From Pseudomonas promysalinigenes (GTDB taxonomy: Bacteria > Pseudomonadota > Gammaproteobacteria > Pseudomonadales > Pseudomonadaceae), in contig NZ_CP077094.1 in NCBI RefSeq assembly GCF_014269025.2, positions 3,410,001 through 3,474,000 on the forward strand: a DNA stretch of 64,000 nucleotides, in the 5' to 3' direction. The notes beneath the pieces are model-generated. The model was not told where the DNA came from. It made no database searches and worked only from the letters and a program-made list of their open reading frames with translations. Positions 8,947-16,407 of this stretch are shown here, piece by piece. The position numbers and the translations under genes were made by a program. Every line of letters begins with the position of its first letter. Within the stretch, counting starts at the first letter, position 1.

Positions 8947-9295
8947 AAACCTGATCGAACGCCCAGGTTTGAATCACAGTGCGCCAGGACGGAGCACTTG
9001 AGACGCGGCGCGCAAGCCAGTAATCTGCGCGCCCCCTCGATTGAGGCAGGATGGATTCTGCCTGCGTTTACTGACCGCTCAGTCAATGAATTCGGGCGGT
9101 TGGCCGACGTGTTGCCAGCCTGAAATACCCATTTTCATCCGTTCAGAACGAGTCGAGCAGGAAGACAGCGGCTAACCCCGAAAAGTTGGCGCAGCTCTTG
9201 CCAATCAAGTGTGGCCAATCGAAAAAAGCTGACTCAAAAGACAAAAAGCGCCTCTCGAGCGCTGACAATAACCAATCAAGGGAGCGACACTCGCA
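8947..9295. other. Intergenic region between the two Tsx-like genes
   Basis: A 349-bp gene-free gap. It contains the inverted repeat GGCGCGCA (9007-9014)/TGCGCGCC (9026-9033), possibly a terminator without a T-run, and the dyad TGAC-N6-GTCA at 9072-9085. The ribosome site AAGGGAG (9279-9285) of the second gene closes it. The size and dyad suggest that the second copy has its own promoter. Confidence 0.4.
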
Positions 9296-10078
9296 ATGCG
9301 TACCATCAATAGCCTGATTCTCGCGGGCGGCCTGCTGGCCTGCGGCACTTCTTTTGCCGGCGACCTGCTGCAGTGGCAGAACAACAGCCTGACCTACCTG
9401 TGGGGCAAGAACTTCAAGGTCAACCCGGAGACTCAGCAAACCTTCACCTTCGAACATGCTGATGGCTGGAAGTACGGCGACAACTTCTTCTTCGTCGACA
9501 AAATCTTCTATCAGGGTAAAAAAGACGCTAACAACGGCCCCAACACGTACTACGGTGAATTCAGCCCGCGCCTGTCGTTCAACAAGATCTTCGACCAGAA
9601 GCTTGAGTTCGGCCCGGTCAAGGACGTGCTGCTGGCCATGACCTACGAGTTCGGTGAAGGGGACACCGAGTCTTATCTGATCGGCCCGGGCTTCGACCTG
9701 GCCATCCCAGGCTTCGACTACTTCCAGCTGAACTTCTACAACCGCACTACCGACGGTAGCCGCGCCGGTGATAATGTCTGGCAGATCACCCCGGTATGGT
9801 CCTACACCATTCCTGTGGGCGACTCCGATGTATTGATCGATGGTTTCATGGACTGGGTGGTGGACAACGACGAGAACCGTCGCGGCACCTACCATGCCAA
9901 CCTGCACTTCAACCCGCAGATCAAGTACGACCTGGGCAAGGCTTTGCACCTGGGCGAGAAACAACTGTACGTGGGCGTCGAGTACGACTACTGGAAGAAC
10001 AAGTACGGTATCAAGGACAGCGATGGCTTCACTACCGATCAGAACACCATGAGCTTCCTGGTCAAAGTGCACTTCTAA
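9296..10078 (+). CDS. Tsx-like outer-membrane nucleoside channel, copy 2
   Basis: A 260-residue paralogue of the preceding gene, alignable without large gaps: FKVNPETQQT, YYGEFSPRLSF, FGPVKDVLLAMTYE, ITPVWSYTIPVG and C-terminal KVHF. It has a signal peptide of about 20 residues (core LILAGGLLACGTSFA). The two differ at many charged loop positions (for example KKDANNGP against KADPGKG), so they may differ in solute preference or regulation. Ends at a good terminator. Confidence 0.85.
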   Translation: MRTINSLILAGGLLACGTSFAGDLLQWQNNSLTYLWGKNFKVNPETQQTFTFEHADGWKYGDNFFFVDKIFYQGKKDANNGPNTYYGEFSPRLSFNKIFDQKLEFGPVKDVLLAMTYEFGEGDTESYLIGPGFDLAIPGFDYFQLNFYNRTTDGSRAGDNVWQITPVWSYTIPVGDSDVLIDGFMDWVVDNDENRRGTYHANLHFNPQIKYDLGKALHLGEKQLYVGVEYDYWKNKYGIKDSDGFTTDQNTMSFLVKVHF

Positions 10079-10094
10079 TTCTGCTGAATATGAC

Positions 10095-10118
10095 AGCGCC
10101 GCCGTTTGGCGGCGCTTT
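10095..10118 (+). terminator. Terminator after the second Tsx-like gene
   Basis: Perfect 9-bp stem AGCGCCGCC/GGCGGCGCT with loop GTTT, followed by TT and CATA. Closes the urate block. Confidence 0.75.
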
Positions 10119-10199
10119 CATAGCCATAATCTGCTGCGGGCTTCATTCTCGAGGCGCCTGATACGCCGTGCAGCGTCGCAATCGCGGCTCAAGGCGGGC

Positions 10200-11120
10200 C
10201 TAAGTTGCAGAGCTTCGGCGAACCCAGGAAAACCCGCTGACCACCACCGCCGCTACAAAGCCAGCCACTGCCCCAATCACACCAAATAACGCGTATTTCA
10301 CGACCGGCCCCCAACCTGCACTCGCTGCTACCACACCCTCAACGGCGTGTTCGAGCGGCAGTATGCCTTCAGCCACGAAGGTGCCGCCGACCAGAAACAT
10401 CGCTACCGTACCGATCCAGGAAAGCGCCTTCATCAAAAATGGCGCAGCCGCTACCAATACCTGGCCGAGCTTTCTGACTGCCCTGCCCCATCCACCCCGA
10501 GCCTTGGATTTAGACAGTGCGAAGCCGGCGTCATCCAGGCGAACAATGCCCGCAACCAGGCCATACACGCCCACGGTCATGATTACCGCAATTAGCACAA
10601 GGGTCAGAATCTGCTGATACAAAGGGGCCTGCGCAACGACATTGAGCGTGATGACGATGATCTCGGCACTCAAGATGAAGTCAGTCTTGATGGCGCCTTT
10701 GATCTTGCGTTTTTCGTAGTCAGCCAGCGCCTCGGGGCTTTTGGGCGTGGCCTGCTTACCCTGTTCCGACGAACCGTGCCCCTTGCGTGAAAACTTGTCC
10801 TTGATCGCTTCGTAGCCTTCGTAGCATAGGTAAATGCCGCCTGCCATCAATAGCCATTTGACCGCTGCTGGTAGTACTGCACTGAGCACAAGGGCACAAG
10901 GCACCAGAATCGCCTTGTTCCTGAGCGACCCTTTGAACACTGCCCAAACGACAGGGAGTTCACGGTCTGCCTTCATGCCTGTCACTTGCTCGGCATTCAC
11001 AGCCAGGTCATCACTGAGCACGCTGGCAGACTTCTTCGCCGCGACCTTGCTCATCAACGAGATGTCGTCCAACAGCGCCGCGATATCATCCAATAAAGCA
11101 AAAAAGCTGCTGCCAGCCAT
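10200..11120 (-). CDS. DUF808 (YedI-like) inner-membrane protein
   Basis: The 306-residue protein has the DUF808 start MAGSSFFALLDDIAALLDD, followed by several hydrophobic helices (AILVPCALVLSAVLPAAVKWLL, the IIVITLNVV stretch, and two C-terminal helices). Of two possible ATGs nine bases apart I prefer 11120: the site GAGGA lies nine bases before it and family members begin with MAGSS. Biochemical role unknown. Not clearly in an operon; two alternative hairpins lie in its upstream region (11226-11280). Confidence 0.85.
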   Translation of the reverse strand: MAGSSFFALLDDIAALLDDISLMSKVAAKKSASVLSDDLAVNAEQVTGMKADRELPVVWAVFKGSLRNKAILVPCALVLSAVLPAAVKWLLMAGGIYLCYEGYEAIKDKFSRKGHGSSEQGKQATPKSPEALADYEKRKIKGAIKTDFILSAEIIVITLNVVAQAPLYQQILTLVLIAVIMTVGVYGLVAGIVRLDDAGFALSKSKARGGWGRAVRKLGQVLVAAAPFLMKALSWIGTVAMFLVGGTFVAEGILPLEHAVEGVVAASAGWGPVVKYALFGVIGAVAGFVAAVVVSGFSWVRRSSAT

Positions 11121-11225
11121 AACATCCAATCCTCGGTAAAAGCGCGCATCCTACTCGCTTGAAGCACCCGGCTCACCCAGCGCTCACAAGAACCGTACTC
11201 GCGAGACAAAGACTTCATAAGGACC

Positions 11226-11280
11226 TGCTGTGGGCAAAACAGTTCATGTCCCACAGCAAGGGCTACCGCATCCCTTGCTG
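11226..11280 (-). promoter_or_regulatory. Two overlapping alternative hairpins upstream of the DUF808 gene
   Basis: TGCTGTGGG (11226-11234) pairs with CCCACAGCA (11250-11258), and CAGCAAGGG (11254-11262) pairs with CCCTTGCTG (11272-11280). Both stems are perfect 9-mers and they share bases 11254-11258, so they cannot both form fully. This may be a leader switch or merely a repeat relic. Confidence 0.35.
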
Positions 11281-11382
11281 CGCGCCACAGCGCAGCGGTC
11301 GGGAGACTGAGGCACCTTGCCCAGATGCACATCCAATGCAGAGCACGGTCCACCCAGGCCACCGCCAACCAGACCAGGCCGC

Positions 11383-12222
11383 TTACCGTTGAGCGGCCCG
11401 CACCGCGCCGCGCGCCACGACTAAATCACCGGACGCTACTGGCGTCACCGTGCAAGCGTCCCATAGTGGGGCAATAGTATGAGCCTGGGCTGTCAGCAAA
11501 GCCGCCTTCCAGTAGCCCTTGAGCTTGACCGCTCCCCCACCGACTGCCAGGCGCGAGGGGTTGAGCATGTTTATCACGCTCGCGATTCCAAGACCCAGCG
11601 CCTGGCCTCCAGCCTTAACCGTCAACATTACAGAAGGATCGTCTGCATTAGCCAACCGTGCAAAAGCTTCGCCGTCGATGCCATGCAGACCGGCCATCGC
11701 CCCCCCGCCGGCTATCTCATCCAGTCGCTTGACTGCCCCATCTATGTACAGTGGCAGGTAACCGAGCTCGCCTGCCCAGCCATTGGCACCTTCCAATTGC
11801 CGCCCCTGAGCAATGAATGCGGCACCTATGGCAGTGCCGGCCATGATGACGCCACCGGTGAAATCGTCGCAGGCATCGTGCATCTCCTCCAAGAGAGCCG
11901 CTTTGACATCGTTGATCACAGCTACCTGACACCCAAGGGCCTTGAGCGAAGTTGCTGGGTGCCACCCCGTCAAGCCGGGCAACACGTCGCAGGACACGAC
12001 CCGGCCATCGCAGGCGACTAGGCCAGGTACGGCAATACCAAGGCGAGTCGGGCGCAGGTTCAGTTCTTCGGCGAAGGCGCAAAGCTGGGCGGCAAAATCT
12101 TCGGGTGTGTAGTTCAGGCCCGTTGTAAAACGTCGCGAATACCCATCACATACAAGGGACAATTTAGTCCCGCCCAAATCTGCGCCAATGATGATCTCAG
12201 GTGCTTCGCACGCACTGCTCAT
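11383..12222 (-). CDS. Divergent ROK-family sugar kinase-like protein
   Basis: A 279-residue cytoplasmic protein with the ROK/actin-like ATP site IIGADLGGTK near residue 11, the second phosphate segment VINDVKAALLEE, and the adenosine segment LAVGGGAV. Two standard ROK features are altered: the zinc/sugar-binding E-x-G-H is GELGY here, and no CxCGxxGC zinc cluster follows. No helix-turn-helix is present, so it is kinase-like and not a repressor. Ribosome site AAGAGGTAG precedes the ATG. Substrate unknown; glucose or an N-acyl sugar are typical of the family. Confidence 0.75.
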   Translation of the reverse strand: MSSACEAPEIIIGADLGGTKLSLVCDGYSRRFTTGLNYTPEDFAAQLCAFAEELNLRPTRLGIAVPGLVACDGRVVSCDVLPGLTGWHPATSLKALGCQVAVINDVKAALLEEMHDACDDFTGGVIMAGTAIGAAFIAQGRQLEGANGWAGELGYLPLYIDGAVKRLDEIAGGGAMAGLHGIDGEAFARLANADDPSVMLTVKAGGQALGLGIASVINMLNPSRLAVGGGAVKLKGYWKAALLTAQAHTIAPLWDACTVTPVASGDLVVARGAVRAAQR

Positions 12223-12312
12223 TGCACTACCTCTTGATTAACAACCACCGCTTCAAGCGCTGAGGCGGTGGAAACTGCCAGAATCATCGGCACTGGGTTC
12301 AGTACTCAGGCA

Positions 12313-13329
12313 TCAATCACTGCTCACTGTCGCGGCAAGTTCACCCAACTCATCACTCACTATGCGAACCAGGCCTTTACCACTGAAAGTTCGATGCTGC
12401 AGGCCGCTGAGATGGTCTGCAAGATGCTCGAAGGAGACGACATTGAAATGGTCAGGCTCCCACTCACCACGCCCCAATAAGGTGAGGATCTCATTGCCCG
12501 CATTGACAAGGTCTTTCCAGGTGCGGTCATCACCGTATGCATGGGCTGCCCCCAGAGCAACTTCGTGTATCGATATCGTTCGAGTGAACGGTGGTAACGG
12601 CGATACATCCAGACGATCCTGAACACAGACCAAGTGGCCATTGGCTCTAAGGGCGGGGACAAGGCTAGCCGCGTGCTCAGCGCTCACCGTATCAATGACC
12701 GCGTCGAATACCGCCGGCCCTGACCACGGCTCAGTCAGAGGGCCTGCCATGCGCTCGATCACGCCCAGATCGGCCAGCCTTTTCCAATGCCTGGGGTGGC
12801 TGAGCGAGGTGACCTTCAACCCTCGCCGCACAGCTAGTTGAATCAGATGATTGGCAACCGAACCACCAGCCCCGCTCACCAGCAATGTGCGACATGCCGA
12901 CGGCAGCTTTTCTAAAGCCAGCCAAGCGGTCAGTGATGGGCAGGGGAAACTGGCAGCCTGCTCCCAACTGACGCCTGCGGGAACATGAAGTAATGCCCTG
13001 GCATTGACGGGGGTATATTGCGCAAAACTACCGTGACGACCAAGGCTTTGATGGTAAGCGACACGCTGCCCGACCCAGGACGCGGGGACATTATCACCGG
13101 TAGCTACCACAACACCCGCACCATCGACACCTGGTACGTGCCCTGGCTGCCAATTGACCAGGCTGCCACCCAAGACTTTCCAATCAACGGGGTTGAGCCC
13201 GATCACGATATTGCGGATAAGCACGTCGTCCGCTTGTAGCTTCGGCATCGGCAATTCAGTGAGCTGCAGTTGCGCTGGGTCCGCACTGCCTTGCCAGGTA
13301 AACGCGCGATAGGACGGTGGCAGGGTCAT
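12313..13329 (-). CDS. Zinc-independent quinone-oxidoreductase-type dehydrogenase (MDR family)
   Basis: A 338-residue medium-chain reductase. N-terminal GroES-like part with NPVDWKVLGG, HVPGVDGAGVVVATG and VGQRVAYH; Rossmann part with LLVSGAGGSVANHLIQLA for NADPH; no catalytic-zinc GHE signature. It probably reduces a small electrophile such as an enone or quinone. The ATG overlaps the stop of the VOC gene (ATGA), so the two are translated together, and both are divergent from a LysR regulator. The natural substrate is unknown. Confidence 0.85.
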   Translation of the reverse strand: MTLPPSYRAFTWQGSADPAQLQLTELPMPKLQADDVLIRNIVIGLNPVDWKVLGGSLVNWQPGHVPGVDGAGVVVATGDNVPASWVGQRVAYHQSLGRHGSFAQYTPVNARALLHVPAGVSWEQAASFPCPSLTAWLALEKLPSACRTLLVSGAGGSVANHLIQLAVRRGLKVTSLSHPRHWKRLADLGVIERMAGPLTEPWSGPAVFDAVIDTVSAEHAASLVPALRANGHLVCVQDRLDVSPLPPFTRTISIHEVALGAAHAYGDDRTWKDLVNAGNEILTLLGRGEWEPDHFNVVSFEHLADHLSGLQHRTFSGKGLVRIVSDELGELAATVSSD

Positions 13330-13826
13330 GCTTGATAAGCTCCTGCAGAATAAGTGAGTTCATAGCTGTGGCTGTAGATTTCCAGAATATTGCCGAATGG
13401 GTCTTCCATATAGACCATGCGATACGGCTTCTCGCCTGGGAAATACTCACGAACCGGCATCCGCTGCTTACCGCCAGCGGCGACGATCTTGGCGGCTAGG
13501 CCTTCGACATCTGGATCTTGCACGCAGAAGTGAAAGACACCGGTTTTCCAGTACTCAAAGTTGTTTTCTTGACGTTCGGCATTGCGGAATTCGAATATTT
13601 CGACGCCGATACGGTCCCCCGTCGAGAGGTGAGCGATTCGGAACGAGCCCCACCCAGGACCAAATACGTCGGTGCACATCACACCAATTGCACTTTCGTC
13701 TTCAGTGATGGTGGTCGGTGGCATGATCAGATACCACCCCAGTACCTCTGTATAGAATTTGACGGCGCCGTCGAGGTCGGTGACCGACAGGCCGATGTGA
13801 GAGAAGTTGCGTGGATAAACGGACAT
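13326..13826 (-). CDS. VOC-superfamily (glyoxalase/dioxygenase fold) protein
   Basis: A 166-residue protein with a single VOC repeat pair: starts with FSHIGLSVTDLDGAVKFYTEVLGW, metal-ligand candidates H10, E75 in VEIFEF, H94 in VFHFCV and E in GNILEIYSH, and the family's DPFGN. Ribosome site GGAGG lies just before the ATG. Overlap with the downstream dehydrogenase and divergence from the LysR gene suggest a small detoxification or catabolic unit. Glyoxalase, fosfomycin-type or extradiol activity cannot be told apart from sequence alone. Confidence 0.82.
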   Translation of the reverse strand: MSVYPRNFSHIGLSVTDLDGAVKFYTEVLGWYLIMPPTTITEDESAIGVMCTDVFGPGWGSFRIAHLSTGDRIGVEIFEFRNAERQENNFEYWKTGVFHFCVQDPDVEGLAAKIVAAGGKQRMPVREYFPGEKPYRMVYMEDPFGNILEIYSHSYELTYSAGAYQA

Positions 13827-13882
13827 TATGGCGAACCTCCAGAAGAGTTGGCACTACCCTATCGGTCGCGATCTATAATGAA

Positions 13883-13903
13883 AACCATGATCAGGTTATG
13901 GTT
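13883..13903. promoter_or_regulatory. Probable LysR-type binding site in the VOC/lysR divergent region
   Basis: AACCAT-N9-ATGGTT dyad, containing T-N11-A spacing, sits just upstream of the LysR gene and about 60 bp from the VOC gene. This is the usual place for an autoregulatory LTTR site. Confidence 0.5.
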
Positions 13904-13916
13904 ACGATAAGACTTC

Positions 13917-14801
13917 ATGATGGTTAATCCGCAGTGGCTCCGGTCCTTCGCAGTGCTTGCCGAACGTGGAAATTTCACTCGCACGGCTGAGCAGCTGAAT
14001 CTCACCCAAGCTGCAGTGAGTCAGCACATACGCAACCTGGAGCATCAGTACGGTATTTTGCTCATCCGCCACCACCGGCATGTGGAGCTGACACCTGCTG
14101 GAACTGCCTTGTTGGAATACTTCAGAGAAGTGGAACGCGCTAGCCGCGCGCTTGATGCTCGCCTCAATGCTGACCAACTGGAGGTTGGTGACATCAGCTT
14201 AGTTACACCTGGCAGCATAGGGCTGGCCCTGTATCCGCTGCTGCTGGATTATCAACAAGCCCATCCAGGCCTCATTATCCGCCATAGGTTTGCCCCGGAC
14301 TCAGAGGTGCTGGAGGCAGTACTGAGCAATCGCTTCGAGATGGGGATTGTGACGTTCAAGCCGCAAGACGAGAGGATCGAATCCCAGACCTTCACCGAGG
14401 AGCCCCTGGAGCTGATACTGCCAGCTGCACATCCCTATGCAGGCTTCGAAACCTTGTTGGAGCTGGGCTTTGTCGACCACCCAGACGGAGTCGGGATGGC
14501 AACACGCTTACTTAGCCGACGGTATCCAGACACACCAGGGATGCGAGCGATCCAGGCAAAGGGCTTTAGCAATCAGGTAGGCCTGATCCTGGAGCCGGTA
14601 TCACGAGGCTTGGGTTTCACCGTGCTACCAAGGTTCGCCAGGCTCGCCTTCCACCAACAGGATAAATTGCAGGTCGTTGAATGTGGTAACCCTGTGGTGG
14701 ATACGCTCTGGCTGATCTACAGGTCAGAGTGGCCTTTGTCTTCCAGGGCCAGGCGGGTTATTGAACGGATGCAGGAGCGTCTGAATGCAAACCATCGTTG
14801 A
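13917..14801 (+). CDS. LysR-family transcriptional regulator
   Basis: A 294-residue regulator. The winged helix-turn-helix occupies residues 8-65 (FAVLAERGNFTRTAEQLNLTQAAVSQHI is the core, read in parts), followed by the linker helix and a periplasmic-binding-like effector domain that begins near DISLVTPGS. Divergent transcription from the VOC-dehydrogenase pair across a dyad suggests that it activates them in response to their substrate. Two adjacent ATG codons make the start ambiguous by one residue. Confidence 0.9.
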   Translation: MMVNPQWLRSFAVLAERGNFTRTAEQLNLTQAAVSQHIRNLEHQYGILLIRHHRHVELTPAGTALLEYFREVERASRALDARLNADQLEVGDISLVTPGSIGLALYPLLLDYQQAHPGLIIRHRFAPDSEVLEAVLSNRFEMGIVTFKPQDERIESQTFTEEPLELILPAAHPYAGFETLLELGFVDHPDGVGMATRLLSRRYPDTPGMRAIQAKGFSNQVGLILEPVSRGLGFTVLPRFARLAFHQQDKLQVVECGNPVVDTLWLIYRSEWPLSSRARRVIERMQERLNANHR

Positions 14802-14978
14802 GTACTGCCGGGCAACTGTGGCCTCAGTCGAAACCAAGCCAGGCACCCTGGACGGATCAGCTAGCGATTACGCGCTGCCCTAAGGCGCCAAGGCCCCTGC
14901 CTTGAGCCCCCGTCGGGCGCGGTGCTACCATGCCCGATCCCTCTTCGAGGCGGCCAGACACGAGGAAGATCCCTGACC

Positions 14979-15590
14979 ATGAGCACCATTCGCGAGCGCA
15001 ACAAGGAGCTGATCCTGCGCGCAGCCAGTGAAGAATTCGCCGACAAGGGCTTCGCCGCCACCAAAACCAGCGATATCGCCGCCAAGGCGGGGCTGCCCAA
15101 GCCGAACGTGTATTACTACTTCAAATCCAAGGACAACCTCTACCGCGAGGTTCTGGAAAGCATCATCGCGCCGATCATGCAGGCATCCACGCCGTTCAAC
15201 GCCGACGGCGACCCCAAAGAGGTGTTGAGTGCTTACATTCGCTCCAAGATCCGCATCTCGCGGGATCTGCCCCATGCCTCGAAGGTATTTGCCAGCGAGA
15301 TCATGCATGGCGCGCCGCACCTGTCGCCCAACCAGGTGGAACAACTGAACGAGCAGGCGCGGCACAATATCGAGTGCATTCAGGGCTGGATCGATCGTGG
15401 GCAAATCGCGCATGTCGATGCCCACCACCTGATGTTCAGTATTTGGGCCGCGACCCAGACCTACGCCGATTTCGACTGGCAAATTTCGGCAGTGACCGGC
15501 AAAGCCAAGCTGGCCGATAGCGACTATGACGCTGCGGCCGACACCATCATCCGCATGGTGCTCAAAGGATGTGAGCCAGAAGCAGCCTGA
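14979..15590 (+). CDS. TetR-family regulator, RutR-like
   Basis: A 203-residue repressor. Residues 10-55 form the TetR DNA-binding domain (ASEEFADKGFAATKTSDIA, then AGLPKPNVYYYFKSKDNLY). The C-terminal half resembles the RutR branch (ASKVFASEIMHGAPHL; WIDRGQI; YADFDWQI), which senses pyrimidines in enterics. The ATG at 14979 fits the domain start; the upstream frame is not conserved-looking. It stands alone and is followed by a REP element. A role in nucleobase metabolism is plausible but inferred only from family and location. Confidence 0.85.
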   Translation: MSTIRERNKELILRAASEEFADKGFAATKTSDIAAKAGLPKPNVYYYFKSKDNLYREVLESIIAPIMQASTPFNADGDPKEVLSAYIRSKIRISRDLPHASKVFASEIMHGAPHLSPNQVEQLNEQARHNIECIQGWIDRGQIAHVDAHHLMFSIWAATQTYADFDWQISAVTGKAKLADSDYDAAADTIIRMVLKGCEPEAA

Positions 15591-15601
15591 CAGCCAGCGC
15601 A

Positions 15602-15690
15602 GGCCGCTTCGCGGGTAAACCCGCTCCCACCGGCTCCCCACAGTTTTCAAGCCTGTGGCTAACGTGTGTGAGGTTTACCCGCGAAAAAGC
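15602..15690. repeat. REP pair (P. putida type)
   Basis: TTCGCGGGTAAACC (15608-15621) and its exact reverse complement (15672-15685) about 50 bp apart, within the usual flanks CCGCTCCCACCGG. This is an inverted REP doublet between convergent genes and may act as a transcript end. Confidence 0.75.
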
Positions 15691-15709
15691 CAGTTCAGGC
15701 AGCCTGGGT

Positions 15710-16150
15710 TCAGGCCGCCACCCCCGCATCCGCCTTCAGCCCCACCTCTTCGATCGCACTGATCGCGCATTGCTCGTCGATATCCGATGTATCACCGCTG
15801 ATGCCTAGCGCACCGAGCACTTTGCCGTCCTGATCACGAATCAGCACGCCCCCGGGCGCTGGCACTACCGGCCGCTCACCCAACCCATTCAATGCCGCAA
15901 AAAAGGCCGGACGCTGTTGTGCATCAAGCGCCAACAGGCGCGAGCCTTTGCCCAAGGCAATCGCCCCCCACGCTTTGCCCGTGGCCACCTCGGGGCGAAT
16001 CAGGCTGGCACCGTCTTCTCTTTGCAAAGCCAAGACATGACCGCCGGCATCGAGTACAGCCACGGTCAGGGGCGCTGCGTTGATCTTGCGGCCCGCCGCC
16101 AGCGCGGCGTTGACCAGGCTGACAGCGATTTTCAGGTTCAAAGCGTTCAT
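15710..16150 (-). CDS. GlcG/HbpS-family small protein
   Basis: A 146-residue single-domain protein of the GlcG/HbpS family: PLTVAVLDAGGHVLALQRED, ASLIRPEVATGKAW and PAPGGVLIRDQDGKVLGALGISG are the typical blocks. Genes of this family often travel with glycolate or glyoxylate genes, and this one is divergent from gcl with TTGTATACAA palindromes between them. No signal peptide. The molecular role is not settled; binding of a small ligand or cofactor is the usual suggestion. Confidence 0.85.
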   Translation of the reverse strand: MNALNLKIAVSLVNAALAAGRKINAAPLTVAVLDAGGHVLALQREDGASLIRPEVATGKAWGAIALGKGSRLLALDAQQRPAFFAALNGLGERPVVPAPGGVLIRDQDGKVLGALGISGDTSDIDEQCAISAIEEVGLKADAGVAA

Positions 16151-16232
16151 GGAAAGGTCCTCTTATTGTTGTGAGAAGCCCTAAGGGCAGATGAAAAACG
16201 GATGAACCAATAGAACACAACCAGCAATGTTT

Positions 16233-16242
16233 TTGTATACAA
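16233..16242. promoter_or_regulatory. Putative operator TTGTATACAA (GlcG side)
   Basis: Perfect palindrome 83 bp before the GlcG-like start. Same sequence as the sites before puuE and the NCS1 permease. Confidence 0.6.
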
Positions 16243-16372
16243 TAATTTGAAACGATCGTATGCGAGATCGCAAACTGCTGTTTTCACGGGCGCTAAGTGG
16301 AAAGCACTCCTGCCCGACGAAAATCCGTTGACCTGAGCGGCCAGCCATGAATACACTCTGGCACAAAGCAAG

Positions 16373-16382
16373 TTGTATACAA
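16373..16382. promoter_or_regulatory. Putative operator TTGTATACAA (gcl side)
   Basis: Perfect palindrome 26 bp before the gcl ATG, close enough to overlap a transcription start or -10 region, which would suit a repressor. Confidence 0.6.
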
Positions 16383-16407
16383 TTACAAAATCGATGAGGC
16401 ACAAACC

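Larger units (their letters stand above)
16151..16407. promoter_or_regulatory. glcG-like/gcl divergent control region
   Basis: This 257-bp region contains two perfect TTGTATACAA palindromes, at 16233-16242 and 16373-16382, 140 bp apart. One lies near each gene start, an arrangement suited to looping or to independent control of both promoters. Confidence 0.6.

Noticed and set aside
11054-11368. Possible small minus-strand gene between the ROK and DUF808 genes
   Set aside because: It overlaps the DUF808 start, has no ribosome site at a sensible ATG and matches no family I know; alternative hairpins explain the region better.
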